From: Legionella sp.
GTDB taxonomy: Bacteria > Pseudomonadota > Gammaproteobacteria > Legionellales > Legionellaceae
Direction of reading: 5' to 3'
Assembly (NCBI GenBank): GCA_013911415.1
Contig: JACETI010000005.1
Coordinates: 1-64,000 of the forward strand
DNA: 64,000 nucleotides
Within the stretch, counting starts at the first letter, position 1. The number at the start of each line of letters is the position of its first letter. Both the position numbers and the translations under genes were made by a program. This document shows, piece by piece, positions 10,364 to 18,240 of this stretch. The notes under the pieces were generated by a model, which saw only the letters and a list, made by a program, of their open reading frames with translations, ran no database searches and was not told where the DNA came from.

Positions 10364-10555
10364 TTACTTGAATAAATCATCAATTTTTTTCTTGGCTTCG
10401 TCTTTAGAATAACCGTAATGCTTTTGAAGCTGACCATAAATTTCTTGGTGATTACCTTCAATGACTTTTAAATCATCATCGGTCAATTTTCCCCAAGCTT
10501 GCTTTATCTTACCTTTCGTTTCTTCCCACTTACCTTTAAAAATATCTTCGTTCAT
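10364..10555 (-). CDS. CsbD family stress protein
   Basis: The chosen ATG at 10555 follows AAGGAG at good spacing; an in-frame extension to 10600 would overlap the next gene. The 63-residue product begins MNEDIFKGKWEETKGKIKQ and has the CsbD core: W-G-K-L-T-D-D-D-L-K-V-I-E-G, then a YGYSKDEAKKKIDDL tail. CsbD-like proteins are small, soluble, hydrophilic proteins raised in general stress and osmotic responses; their biochemical role is not known. It lies directly downstream of the glycine-zipper protein gene, so the two are probably co-transcribed. Confidence 0.92.
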   Translation of the reverse strand: MNEDIFKGKWEETKGKIKQAWGKLTDDDLKVIEGNHQEIYGQLQKHYGYSKDEAKKKIDDLFK

Positions 10556-10578
10556 AGCTACTCCTTCGTTAAAAAAAA

Positions 10579-11076
10579 TTAGTCGCGATACGTTTTCCAA
10601 GTCGATGATAATTGAGAATCAGGTAACGTTTCATGGACACCTAATACAACACCACCCGATTTAATACCTAACTCAAAGGCTTTTGCTTTTTCTTCGGGAA
10701 TACCCCAACCAATGAGTGCGCCGACCATGCCGCCCGCAATACTGCCAGCGCCTGCACCTGCTAAGCCTGCTGCTAAAGGACCTGCGATGACCAACCCTGC
10801 ACCTGGAATCACCAACGCAGTTCCTACGGCAGCAATGGCCGCTGCAATTCCCCCTAAAACAGCACCCGTTGCACTACCGACACCTAATCCAGTGGATGCC
10901 TTGGATCCTTCTTTCACTAAGACAGAATCATGATACTTTTTGTGCGTTTCTTCTGACATAAGAACGTTAATGTCTTCCGGCTTGTACCCTGCCTTAATCG
11001 CATCTTGATAGGCTTTTTCAGCCGAGGCTTGATCTTTAAAAATCTCAGTGGTGAGATGAATATCTTTATTACTCAT
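10579..11076 (-). CDS. General stress protein 17M/YflT-like protein with glycine zipper
   Basis: The start at 11076 has AAGGAAGG in front. Residues 1-60 form an alpha/beta domain (TTEIFKDQASAEKAYQDAIKAGYKPEDINVLM) like the YflT/17M general stress domain. Residues 62-130 are a long Gly/Ala-rich hydrophobic zipper (TGLGVGSATGAVLGGIAAA and GAGAGSIAGGMVGALIGWG) that can insert in a membrane. The C-terminus (KSGGVVLGVHE) repeats the alpha/beta pattern. It is probably the first gene of a two-gene stress operon with CsbD. Its role is inferred from similar stress-induced inner-membrane proteins. Confidence 0.8.
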   Translation of the reverse strand: MSNKDIHLTTEIFKDQASAEKAYQDAIKAGYKPEDINVLMSEETHKKYHDSVLVKEGSKASTGLGVGSATGAVLGGIAAAIAAVGTALVIPGAGLVIAGPLAAGLAGAGAGSIAGGMVGALIGWGIPEEKAKAFELGIKSGGVVLGVHETLPDSQLSSTWKTYRD

Positions 11077-11275
11077 AACCTTCCTTATATTTGAGGCAGT
11101 CTAATAGTATACACAAAAATCCATTTATTTTCTCAAGGCTAATCGAATGTTTTTCAAATAATGGAAAAGGCCTGCCTTGTGGGTGTTCATCTATTGCGAA
11201 TGAAAGGATGCTTTTCTCTTTTGCAAGGTTTGCAATAGAAAGTGATTCATCTTCCCCTAAAATTAAGCACTGTTA

Positions 11276-11443
11276 TTTATCTGCGAGCAAATAGAACAAA
11301 CGTTTAAAACCAATTTATTTTCCTATTTCTACATGATCAGAGCCGTACTGCCCCACTTGGATCAAGGCGCAGCGATTGTTAATACCGCTGTTGCTTTTAC
11401 TCGCTCACTCTCTCAAAACTTGATTAAAAAAATGAGTCCATAA
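11276..11443 (+). pseudogene. Remnant of a short-chain dehydrogenase/reductase
   Basis: The frame reads EQIEQTFKTNLFSYFYM, then VLPHLDQGAAIVNTA, then directly VAFTRSLSQNLIKK and a stop. These are consecutive blocks of the stress-associated SDR family (glucose/ribitol dehydrogenase-like, YhdF/YdaD type). The segment expected between INT and VAFT, which holds the catalytic Tyr-x-x-x-Lys, is missing, and both ends are lost. It is therefore an internally deleted, truncated gene. It sits in the stress cluster just upstream of hsp20. Confidence 0.75.
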
Positions 11444-11489
11444 TTCTCGTATTCTGTCGTCAGTTTAACTCAAGCTATATTGTTTCCTT

Positions 11490-11520
11490 AAGGTCGGTTG
11501 AAATTTAAAAAACCGACCTT
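11490..11520. terminator. Perfect 10-bp hairpin ahead of hsp20
   Basis: AAGGTCGGTT at 11490-11499 pairs perfectly with AACCGACCTT at 11511-11520 across an AT-rich 11-base loop. The run after it (attgttat) is only weakly T-rich, so it could be a terminator for upstream transcription or a structure in the hsp20 leader, 36 bases before the start codon. A weak heat-shock-promoter-like pair (CTTGATT at 11419, CCATAAT at 11438, 12 bases apart) lies further upstream. Confidence 0.45.
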
Positions 11521-11556
11521 ATTGTTATACGTAACGGTTTATAAAAGGAGATAATC

Positions 11557-11994
11557 ATGTCTAGAAACACGTTTTCAATGCAGCCCAACGCGATGAAATC
11601 TTTGCTGGAACAATTATTTCAAACGCATAACAGAGAAGATGGTTCATACATTGAAACCAGCACTTGGGCCCCTTTAGTTGATATTAAAGAAGATCACAAT
11701 GGATTTTTAGTGATTGCCGACATTCCTGGCGTTAAGAAGGAAGATATTTCTATTACTCTTGAAAATCACGTACTCACGTTAAAAGGAGAGCGTCACTCTG
11801 AAAACGCAAATGAAAAAGAAGGCTATACTCGAATAGAACGGCCGGAAGGATCCTTTTACCGGCGTTTTAGCCTTCCCCAGACAGCCGATGATGATAATAT
11901 TAGTGCTCGATATACTCAAGGGGTTCTTGAAATACGCATCCCTAAAAAAGAAAAGCGTGAGAAAAAAATTGATATCGCGTCAGATGATTTATAA
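11557..11994 (+). CDS. Hsp20 small heat-shock protein
   Basis: A 145-residue alpha-crystallin-type chaperone. It has a short N-terminal arm, then the crystallin domain at residues about 35-135: WAPLVDIKEDHNGFLVIADIPG, KKEDISITLENHVLTLKGER, FYRRFSLPQ, and the conserved A-x-Y-x-x-G-V-L-E-I-R-I-P ending with the I-x-I-type KKIDIA tail. It holds unfolding proteins in an ATP-independent way in the cytoplasm. The start has AAAGGAG at good spacing. The downstream ElaB-like gene follows after 55 bases and a strong terminator ends the pair. Length and motifs are complete. Confidence 0.96.
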   Translation: MSRNTFSMQPNAMKSLLEQLFQTHNREDGSYIETSTWAPLVDIKEDHNGFLVIADIPGVKKEDISITLENHVLTLKGERHSENANEKEGYTRIERPEGSFYRRFSLPQTADDDNISARYTQGVLEIRIPKKEKREKKIDIASDDL

Positions 11995-12049
11995 AGATTT
12001 TAATCCATTGCCTGCTTATAAATACAACTAACGATTAGGAGATAAGAGC

Positions 12050-12256
12050 ATGAATCACTCAAATGATTTTTCAGACATGGCCCGCAAAGGAAAAGAATAT
12101 CTACAAGAAGAAGGTCAGCATGTTTTAGAACAAAGCCAAAAACACATAAAAAAAAGTGGGAAAGACTGGTTGGATTACGTTGAAACTCACCCTTTCCAAA
12201 CGCTCATTTTTGGCGTAATCGGATACTTTGCTCTAAAGGGAATGATAAAAGATTAA
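12050..12256 (+). CDS. ElaB/YqjD (DUF883)-like membrane-anchored protein
   Basis: A 68-residue protein with a hydrophilic, helical N-terminal part (ARKGKEYLQEEGQHVLEQSQKHIKK) and a single C-terminal hydrophobic segment (HPFQTLIFGVIGYFALKGMI). The architecture is that of YqjD/ElaB, stationary-phase inner-membrane proteins that tether ribosomes in E. coli. The sequence is short for the family, so assignment rests on architecture and the V-x-x-H-P-x-x-x-x junction. GGAG lies before the ATG. It is likely co-transcribed with hsp20. Confidence 0.7.
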   Translation: MNHSNDFSDMARKGKEYLQEEGQHVLEQSQKHIKKSGKDWLDYVETHPFQTLIFGVIGYFALKGMIKD

Positions 12257-12285
12257 CACTTATCGCCATACTAAAGAAAAATTAT

Positions 12286-12308
12286 AAGCCCAACTAGTTG
12301 GGCTTTTT
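12286..12308 (+). terminator. Rho-independent terminator after the hsp20 pair
   Basis: The 20-base perfect palindrome AAGCCCAACTAGTTGGGCTT is followed by a T run (ttt after the stem, five T in all). It lies 29 bases after the ElaB-like stop codon and closes the hsp20 transcription unit. Confidence 0.9.
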
Positions 12309-12615
12309 AATGCTATACTACTTTGATAAGGTAAATCCCTAGATTGGGTCGACCCTTGAAAATCATTCCCTGCACACTGTTTTCCGTATGATTGCCTTCC
12401 ATCATAGAAAAAAAAAGATCGTAAACCTCATCTACTAACCAAAAATAAAAACGCTTCGTTAAGGAAACAGCTATTTTAATCTAACAAATGCATCTGTCAT
12501 TAAGTTTCATGACGGCTCACCTAAAGAGCTAGAGACATAAAAAACAGCTCTAGTCTGAGGCCTACTGAATAGGTTCTAGTAATCTTTTAATCTAAGTAGT
12601 TGTTTTAAATAATAT

Positions 12616-12783
12616 CTACTTTTTCTTTTCGTGTTTGGGCCGCCCTTTTTCTTGACGCTCCTGGGCATCTTTTTCTTTTAATGTAGAGGGTGGATTTACA
12701 TTTTTTGGCGAAGAAATAGGATCATTGCCTTTACGATCTGATCGCTCAACCGCGTGTGGTTGAGGGCTTTGTTTCTTTGTCAT
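12616..12783 (-). CDS. Small lysine-rich hydrophilic protein, copy 1
   Basis: 55 residues from the ATG at 12783, which follows GGGAGA. The product starts MTKKQSPQPHAVERSDRKG, continues with DPISSPKNVNPPSTLKEKDAQE and ends in a Lys/Glu tail. It lacks hydrophobic core residues and is surely disordered. It is a paralogue of the gene at 17867-18064, sharing KKQSPQPHAVER, a DP(I/F)SS block, PP(S/A)TL and a (D/E)-x-Q-E block. Function unknown; its company (CsbD, Hsp20) suggests a stress-related peptide. Confidence 0.65.
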   Translation of the reverse strand: MTKKQSPQPHAVERSDRKGNDPISSPKNVNPPSTLKEKDAQERQEKGRPKHEKKK

Positions 12784-13011
12784 AAATATTTCTCCCGAAA
12801 GGTTTACTATCACTATAGTAATATATTTTTAGCAATTCATCTTTAATTGGTCCACTTCAGCTATATCGGCATTGTTTTTTGCAACCTCATCACTACTGAT
12901 TAACTTATCCTTCTTGTCGAGGCCATTTATGGTTATCAATCTTCCTGCAAGAGCACACAAGGCGGCCTTCTAACCGTAAATTTTGACAAGGCCAATCGCA
13001 CTATCCCTTAA

Positions 13012-13713
13012 TTAACGCTTGTTTTTTTTGTTACCATTTTCTAATTCTTCTAACAATTTTTCATCATATTGATCTTCAGAAGAAGGAGTATCATCTAAGC
13101 TGGGAGAATGGTTGTTGTTCAATACAGTATTTTGTGACATGCTACTGAAACTTTGAAAAAAACTTAGAATATTTGCCGTGTCTTTATACATTTGCATTTG
13201 ATTAAAAACTTCTGGTTCTTTTTTCAAAGCAAACACAACACAAGGGTTATTCTGTCCCTTACTGGACTCTTCGCTATCTTTTGTAGTTACCAAGTGAATG
13301 CTGTTATTTTTTTCTGCTTGATTAACCCTCTGTGAAAAATCAAAAGAATTTCCATTGACTGGGAGTTTATCCTTGGGTTCTTTTTTGATGAGCAACTTGA
13401 AGTCATTTGAAACATCACAATAAACACCTCGCGGTATTGAAAAACTAATCCCCTCTTCCGAATTATCGATCCCCTCATATTTACAAGTAGAATCACCTGC
13501 AGCAATTTTGCCTTTCATTACTTCCCGCACATTGTCGATCTCAATCCCAGTGATCTCAATAAAAGCCATAAGGGCATTCTCTAGACTAGTATCGAATCCA
13601 ATAAACTGAACCGTACTCATTTCATCATTAACAACAGGTTTTAAAAAGCCAAACAAAGGCCGAGGTTCTTGATAGCTCGTGCTCATAAAAGTAGTCATAT
13701 TCACAAAGGACAT
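13012..13713 (-). CDS. Hypothetical protein
   Basis: 233 residues, not recognised. The N-terminal two thirds look like a soluble alpha/beta domain (STVQFIGFDTSLENALMAFIEI, SFSIPRGVYCDVSNDFKLLIK). The C-terminus is a Ser/Asp/Glu-rich tail ending in KKNKR, predicted disordered. Start choice is uncertain: ATG codons at 13713, 13698 and 13686 are all possible and none has a clear ribosome binding site. No signal peptide or membrane segment. An acidic, Ser-rich C-terminal tail is compatible with a type IV secretion signal, but that is speculation. Confidence 0.55.
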   Translation of the reverse strand: MSFVNMTTFMSTSYQEPRPLFGFLKPVVNDEMSTVQFIGFDTSLENALMAFIEITGIEIDNVREVMKGKIAAGDSTCKYEGIDNSEEGISFSIPRGVYCDVSNDFKLLIKKEPKDKLPVNGNSFDFSQRVNQAEKNNSIHLVTTKDSEESSKGQNNPCVVFALKKEPEVFNQMQMYKDTANILSFFQSFSSMSQNTVLNNNHSPSLDDTPSSEDQYDEKLLEELENGNKKNKR

Positions 13714-14363
13714 TAAAGTTGGAGGTGTTCTTTATCGTCAAAAAACACGGTATTTTGAGAAATAAATTTGTTCATTTCTTTAAAAAATAATTTATTTTAA
13801 TTAAATGTATACCAAAATATTAAAATACAAGAAATTGACTTTTTATTTGACATATAGTGATCTGCTACCCAAGATAACTTCAAATCTTCAATAGAGTACA
13901 TCCCTGTGATAATTTTTATTCTCATTAAAAGCTTTTGATATTTTCTATCGATAGAATTGACTGAATGATTAAGTAGATTCAAATCGCAGTATCTAACATT
14001 GATTGATATAGATGAACCTTTACATTCAGACTACTGCCCCTCCTTTTAGTATTTTAATCAGAATATATTCTTTTATTGAAGATAAAAACCGATATTAAAG
14101 CTGCTTCCCCTAAGATTTTAGAAAAAGCACCTTAAATGCCTTACAGTAAATTTATATTCAAATGGCCCTGCTAGCTCTACATACTGGCAATATTTTAAAC
14201 ATATACCACTTTCTATGAAAAGAGAGCGCAATCTTTTTCTGGCAAGTATTTCAAGCTAATTTTAATAGCAATATGAACGACTTATAAAATACCCGACCAA
14301 AAAATATAAATTATTTTTACATTATGATCTATAATTAATCATTATTTATTGATAAGAAAGTTT
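13714..14363. other. AT-rich gap without a supported gene
   Basis: No convincing gene, RNA or repeat is seen in about 650 bases. A 61-codon minus-strand frame at 13797-13982 has natural-looking composition (RKYQKLLMRIKIITGMYSIEDLK) but no start signal. It could be a remnant. Confidence 0.35.
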
Positions 14364-15269
14364 ATGAAACAGAAAACGCATAAGATGGTGGAAAAAAGAC
14401 AAGGTTATTTAAAAACCATCAAAAAAAATTACCCAGACTACACTGAAGAATTACTAGCTTCTTTAGATAAAGAAGCCCTTCGCACCATCGCAACAGATCT
14501 CAAGCTTGATCTTAAATCTCTTTTATTTGTTGCGAACCAGTTAAAACGCAAGTTAAATCCAGACGATGAAAAACTCCAGCGTAAAATAAAACCACCTATC
14601 ATGAGAACGTTGCGTGAGGGCATAGAAAGCGCAAAATTAAATAACACGCCGTTCAATTTAGAATTGTTTATCCAGAAACATGCTATCCAGGACCAGGCTG
14701 TCCAGGACAGTACCCTTCAATTTGCGGAGTCAAGTATTCGTTCATCTTACAGCAAACTATTGCGAGCAAAAAAAATGGATGACCACGGTTATTCAAAGGA
14801 TCTAACAAAAATTAAAAATATTTTTTCAGGTACTGGACCGCAAATTATTCAAAATATATTTAAAGGGGAAATAACCGTCGATAAATATTACGGGATTATT
14901 AATAGAGAGAAACTCAATCCTAGCACTGTTGGCAATTATCTGTATTCTCAAGGAATAATTTTTCCAAAAGAAATGAAAAAGCGCCGTAAAAATTTATTCT
15001 TCTCAGTAAAAAACGAGATGCCTCAGAAAAAGTTCTGTGGGACGGGTCCTACAGCCATTAACGAAAATAAAAACGTTATTCCCACTAAGAACGCCTCTAT
15101 TCTGCCTCCTATAGAAAATCTAGAATCTTTTGGAAAAAATACTACCCCTTCTCAACAGCGTTGTAATACTTTTTTTAAAACTCACATCCTAAAATTAAAC
15201 GCATTAGTAGACAAACAAAGACTGCAGACAAACCAACAAACAGTATTTTCATTCTCTCAATGCTCTTAA
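14364..15269 (+). CDS. Hypothetical basic protein
   Basis: 301 residues from ATG 14364 (AAGAAAG upstream); an in-frame TTG at 14349 is less likely. The protein is highly basic and helical at the N-terminus (KQKTHKMVEKRQGYLKTI). It contains two similar FSGTGPQ / FCGTGPTAI motifs, about 75 residues apart, and ends in a low-complexity Gln/Asn/Thr tail. I recognise no family. It might bind nucleic acid given the charge, or be an effector given the setting. No membrane or signal segments. Confidence 0.55.
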   Translation: MKQKTHKMVEKRQGYLKTIKKNYPDYTEELLASLDKEALRTIATDLKLDLKSLLFVANQLKRKLNPDDEKLQRKIKPPIMRTLREGIESAKLNNTPFNLELFIQKHAIQDQAVQDSTLQFAESSIRSSYSKLLRAKKMDDHGYSKDLTKIKNIFSGTGPQIIQNIFKGEITVDKYYGIINREKLNPSTVGNYLYSQGIIFPKEMKKRRKNLFFSVKNEMPQKKFCGTGPTAINENKNVIPTKNASILPPIENLESFGKNTTPSQQRCNTFFKTHILKLNALVDKQRLQTNQQTVFSFSQCS

Positions 15270-15490
15270 GCAATGGTTTGAAGTCCAATGCTAATTAGCA
15301 AGAGCGGCTAGTCACCTAGCTCGCTCCACAGTTAGAACCATCGTGCTCAATTAAGGCAATGGGCTCAAGATAATTCCATTCGCGTATTTATACCATCAGA
15401 ATAATCGGTGAATTATTTTTGTTTCTGGTAGAGGGTGACTAAACATCGTTAAAACTTTTACTAAAAGGCCTTATCATCTCGGAGCTTACG

Positions 15491-15810
15491 CTAAAAAGTA
15501 GTAAGGGGACGAAGTTTCAATGATCCAATGATGGTTGCTAATCGAGAGGTCGCTGTACTATGAAGCGCCGTGTATCCAAAAACCAAATTCCAATTCTACG
15601 TCTTTAGATAATATCATGTAAAACAGCGACACTTTTTTTGTATACATCGTGCTCTTCGTCTGCATATTGCTTCGGTATCATGTAATTATCAATACTGGGT
15701 ATAAGCACGCGCAAAGATTTAAGCATTTTTTTTGATATCCCAGGCTGAAGGTTTTTTTCAACTTTATTGCACATAAAAATATATTTATGATAACAAATAG
15801 ACAGTTGAGA
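15491..15810 (-). pseudogene. Decayed gene, possibly an ankyrin-repeat protein
   Basis: Two adjacent minus-strand frames read as protein. 15810-15604 gives CYHKYIFMCNKVEKNLQPG ... LRVLIPSIDNYMIPKQYADE up to a TAA; a 56-codon piece from ATG 15774 is the only possible gene start. 15586-15491, in another frame, gives FGYTALHSTATSRLATIIGS, which resembles one ankyrin repeat (G-x-TALH-x-x-A-x-x-x-x-L). A frameshift near 15590-15605 would join them. The remainder of 15270-15885 shows nothing further. Confidence 0.35.
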
Positions 15811-15885
15811 TTAGGCGATGACTGCTTTGCCTTCCCCTGGAAAAGCTTTCACTATAACAAAGAAGAATAATGCTTCATCTTAAAC

Positions 15886-15990
15886 GTGGATAAAGATAAA
15901 TTAAAACAAGAAAATGGCTTTGATAAAGAGGCCTGGCCTGACATGAGCCGTGAACATTGGCAAACCACCGTCGATGAAATGTATTTATAA
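15886..15990 (+). CDS. Short ORF, possibly a gene fragment
   Basis: A 34-codon frame from a GTG reads VDKDKLKQENGFDKEAWPDM then SREHWQTTVDEMYL and stop. The composition (Trp, acidic and Lys residues) looks like genuine protein, perhaps the end or whole of a small stress peptide. There is no clear ribosome binding site and no family match. Confidence 0.25.
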   Translation: MDKDKLKQENGFDKEAWPDMSREHWQTTVDEMYL

Positions 15991-16057
15991 AAGTTGCTTG
16001 GTCAGTTTTTACGGGTCAATGCTCTTAGAACTTGCAATGAAAAACAGGGAGCTGACG

Positions 16058-16231
16058 ATGCCTACTGCTAATCCCTCTAAGAAGTCTACACAGCCTTCTC
16101 AAACATCAGGTAAACCGACGAATCAAGATCGATTAAACCCATCCAAAAAAAGAGACCAAACCTTAAAAGATTCTTTTCCAGCCAGCGATCCACCGCCGCC
16201 TAATCCCTCAAGTAACGAGCACAATCAATAA
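16058..16231 (+). CDS. Small disordered protein with SFPASDPPP motif
   Basis: 57 residues from ATG 16058, preceded by AGGGAG; longer in-frame starts at 16040 and 15950 lack such a site. The product is Ser/Thr/Pro/Lys-rich and ends with DQTLKDSFPASDPPPPNPS. The (L)KDSFPASDPP block is a motif I know from small uncharacterised stress-associated proteins of proteobacteria. No fold or enzyme activity is expected. It belongs with the other small hydrophilic proteins of this stress cluster. Confidence 0.65.
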   Translation: MPTANPSKKSTQPSQTSGKPTNQDRLNPSKKRDQTLKDSFPASDPPPPNPSSNEHNQ

Positions 16232-16912
16232 CGAAAGTGTAAGACGTTAAGAAGTGCGCCCTACTTGTTTGAGAAAAAGCTTACAAAAAGATAAGCCAAA
16301 TGCGCTTTTATTCGACATCAAATAACCGTAATCTGTCCTTGCTAACAAAGGATTGTCAGGGCTCTTGTTGCAATGGCATGCTGCTTCTTAACGAGGATCA
16401 AGAGCCTTTTTATTATTGAATGATCTCCCTTTTTTCGACATTTGATACCCTTCTGATTATCTCAAAACAAACATCTAAAACTTCCCCATAAAGCCGGTTA
16501 TTGCTAGCAATCAAGGTTGCAAAGGCCGATCTAAAATAGCAAAGAAAGGCCCCTGTTCGTTATTCATAAAAAATTGATGTCTCTTTGATCGCTAGCTATT
16601 CCCCATGAAAATTAAGGATTTTTCCTGCTTTCGGTCATCTTCTTAACACAGTTATCCACAGAAATTGGGGACAAAAGCAAGGTTTATGTCGCATAACCTT
16701 TTTTTGCACCCATCCACTGCATCGTCACAAGGTGTCGACAAGAAAGCCTCAGGGTTTTTCACAGGTTTCTTCTTAAGACTAACTCATGCAATCACGATGG
16801 AGGCTAAGGCCCCTTTGAAGGTCGCAAAATTTACCCTCTAGCCAACATTTCTTCTCAATGAAGAAAAATAGCAGTAGGTAATTGGTATATGCAGCTCTTA
16901 AAAATAGACGAC
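16232..16912. other. Intergenic region with one perfect DnaA-box sequence
   Basis: No gene is supported in this 680-base gap. TTATCCACA, the consensus DnaA box, occurs at 16652-16660 within cagttatccacagaaatt. A long-loop hairpin GGCTCTTG/CAAGAGCC with a following T run (about 16360-16413) might be a terminator for the 16058 gene. No cluster of further DnaA boxes is seen, so an origin is not claimed. Confidence 0.35.
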
Positions 16913-17566
16913 CTATAAAAATGATTTTTTGTTTTCTGATGTTTCCTGAACATCCTCTTTGTTAGTGGTTTTATAAAAAAAGCCATTATTGAAACCTCGA
17001 GTGAATGAATTCACAGGATTTTTATCATCAGCCCTTTTTGAAGGATCATCAAGTTTTAAAAGTGCTTCATTGATTAATGCTTCATTATTGAATAACGTTA
17101 AATTCAAAATATTAAGGCCAACCGATCCAGATGATTTTTGTTTTAATGTGTCATTGTAATTATCAAAGGTAATGGTTGAGTTATGATCTAAATTTTGCAG
17201 TAAAGATTCAAACCCATTCAGAAACCTTTCTTCACTATAAGATGATGAAGAAGCATCATCCATTTTCTTGACTTGCATAGCGCCTTGATCTAAGGATATT
17301 TTGAAGGCACCCTTTCGGTAAAACTCTGATGAACTATCCTGGCAAGTACATAACCATCGAGATTTATCAAGCGTTCTCAGTTGAAAATGCACATTTGAAT
17401 CCAAAAATCCAAAATAAGCCAACAAAAGATTAGCATCTTTTTTTATCATTCCAAACTGTGAACCTTTAGATGCTGCTCCGCGGTTAACAGGCCCATTCAA
17501 AATTGATGTTGAATCCAATAAGAAGGACATCATTTTTTTATTTATAACATTTTTAAGAGTAAACAC
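16913..17566 (-). CDS. Hypothetical protein
   Basis: 217 residues from a GTG at 17566, or about 206 from ATG 17533. Not recognised. It appears soluble, with alternating strands and helices (KKDANLLLAYFGFLDSNVHF, LRTLDKSRWLCTCQD), a Ser-rich loop (DDASSSSYSEE) and a Lys/Glu/Asn-rich C-terminal end. No transmembrane segment. The isolated position among gene remnants suggests accessory, fast-evolving DNA. It is similar in size and style to the unknown gene at 13012-13713, but I cannot show homology. Confidence 0.5.
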   Translation of the reverse strand: MFTLKNVINKKMMSFLLDSTSILNGPVNRGAASKGSQFGMIKKDANLLLAYFGFLDSNVHFQLRTLDKSRWLCTCQDSSSEFYRKGAFKISLDQGAMQVKKMDDASSSSYSEERFLNGFESLLQNLDHNSTITFDNYNDTLKQKSSGSVGLNILNLTLFNNEALINEALLKLDDPSKRADDKNPVNSFTRGFNNGFFYKTTNKEDVQETSENKKSFL

Positions 17567-17699
17567 ATCAAAAACCTAGTGATAATTTTAGGAAATGGCA
17601 GTATATTATAATCAATAAAAATACGCTATGTTTTTTTTAAATCCTTAGTGGATTTAAAAACTCCATCAATTAGTTAACTTGACAGCACCCTTTCAACTT

Positions 17700-17828
17700 T
17701 CAAAGCTCTTTGTTGATCTCCAAAGGGTCGCTGTCGGTTACCCCTGGGGTTTTTAAGATGGCTTCTTGCGCACGAATGAGTATTTTACGATAAATGGGTG
17801 CGAGAGCTGCCAAAGCTTTACTCCTGGC
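17700..17828 (-). pseudogene. 3' remnant of an unidentified gene
   Basis: The minus strand reads SKALAALAPIYRKILIRAQE, then AILKTPGVTDSDPLEINKEL and a TGA stop, with an in-frame stop just upstream. This is a plausible helical C-terminus without a start codon, so a truncated gene. The family is not recognised. Confidence 0.4.
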
Positions 17829-17866
17829 TTATAAGGCAGTTTGCCACTAATTACAAAGTGCAACTA

Positions 17867-18064
17867 TTACTTTTTGTTTTTGCGTTCACAATGTGCCCGT
17901 TCTTGGGGCGATTTCGGTAATCCTTTGTTATTACATTCTTGAGACTCTTTCTCAGCAAGGGTTGCAGGCGGATGTTGGTTTTTTTTTGATGAAGAAAATG
18001 GATCCGTACCCTGCTTTTCAATACGCTCTACTGCATGCGGTTGTGGGCTCTGTTTTTTAGACAT
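17867..18064 (-). CDS. Small lysine-rich hydrophilic protein, copy 2
   Basis: 65 residues from ATG 18064, which has GAGAG in front; the longer in-frame start at 18148 has no such site. It starts MSKKQSPQPHAVERIEKQG and is a paralogue of the 12616-12783 gene, with ten extra residues near its end (KSPQERAHCE) before the Lys-rich tail. No hydrophobic core, hence disordered. Keeping two copies 5 kb apart in the same orientation suggests selection for a real product. Confidence 0.65.
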   Translation of the reverse strand: MSKKQSPQPHAVERIEKQGTDPFSSSKKNQHPPATLAEKESQECNNKGLPKSPQERAHCERKNKK

Positions 18065-18240
18065 GCTTCTCTCGCTATCAGAAAAAGGTATCTTTACTAT
18101 AGCAAAACTTACACCACATAAAAAAATAGCCCTTATCAGCTTTGTCATTTCTCATTTGTGGACTTCGGTTTGGCCTTTTGGTTTCAAGATTAAAGCAAAC
18201 AGTGTAAAATACGTCCTTAAACGATTTAAAATTTTAAATA

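Noticed and set aside
16232-16912. Replication origin
   Set aside because: Only one DnaA box is seen, with no iterons and no dnaA, dnaN or gidA neighbours.
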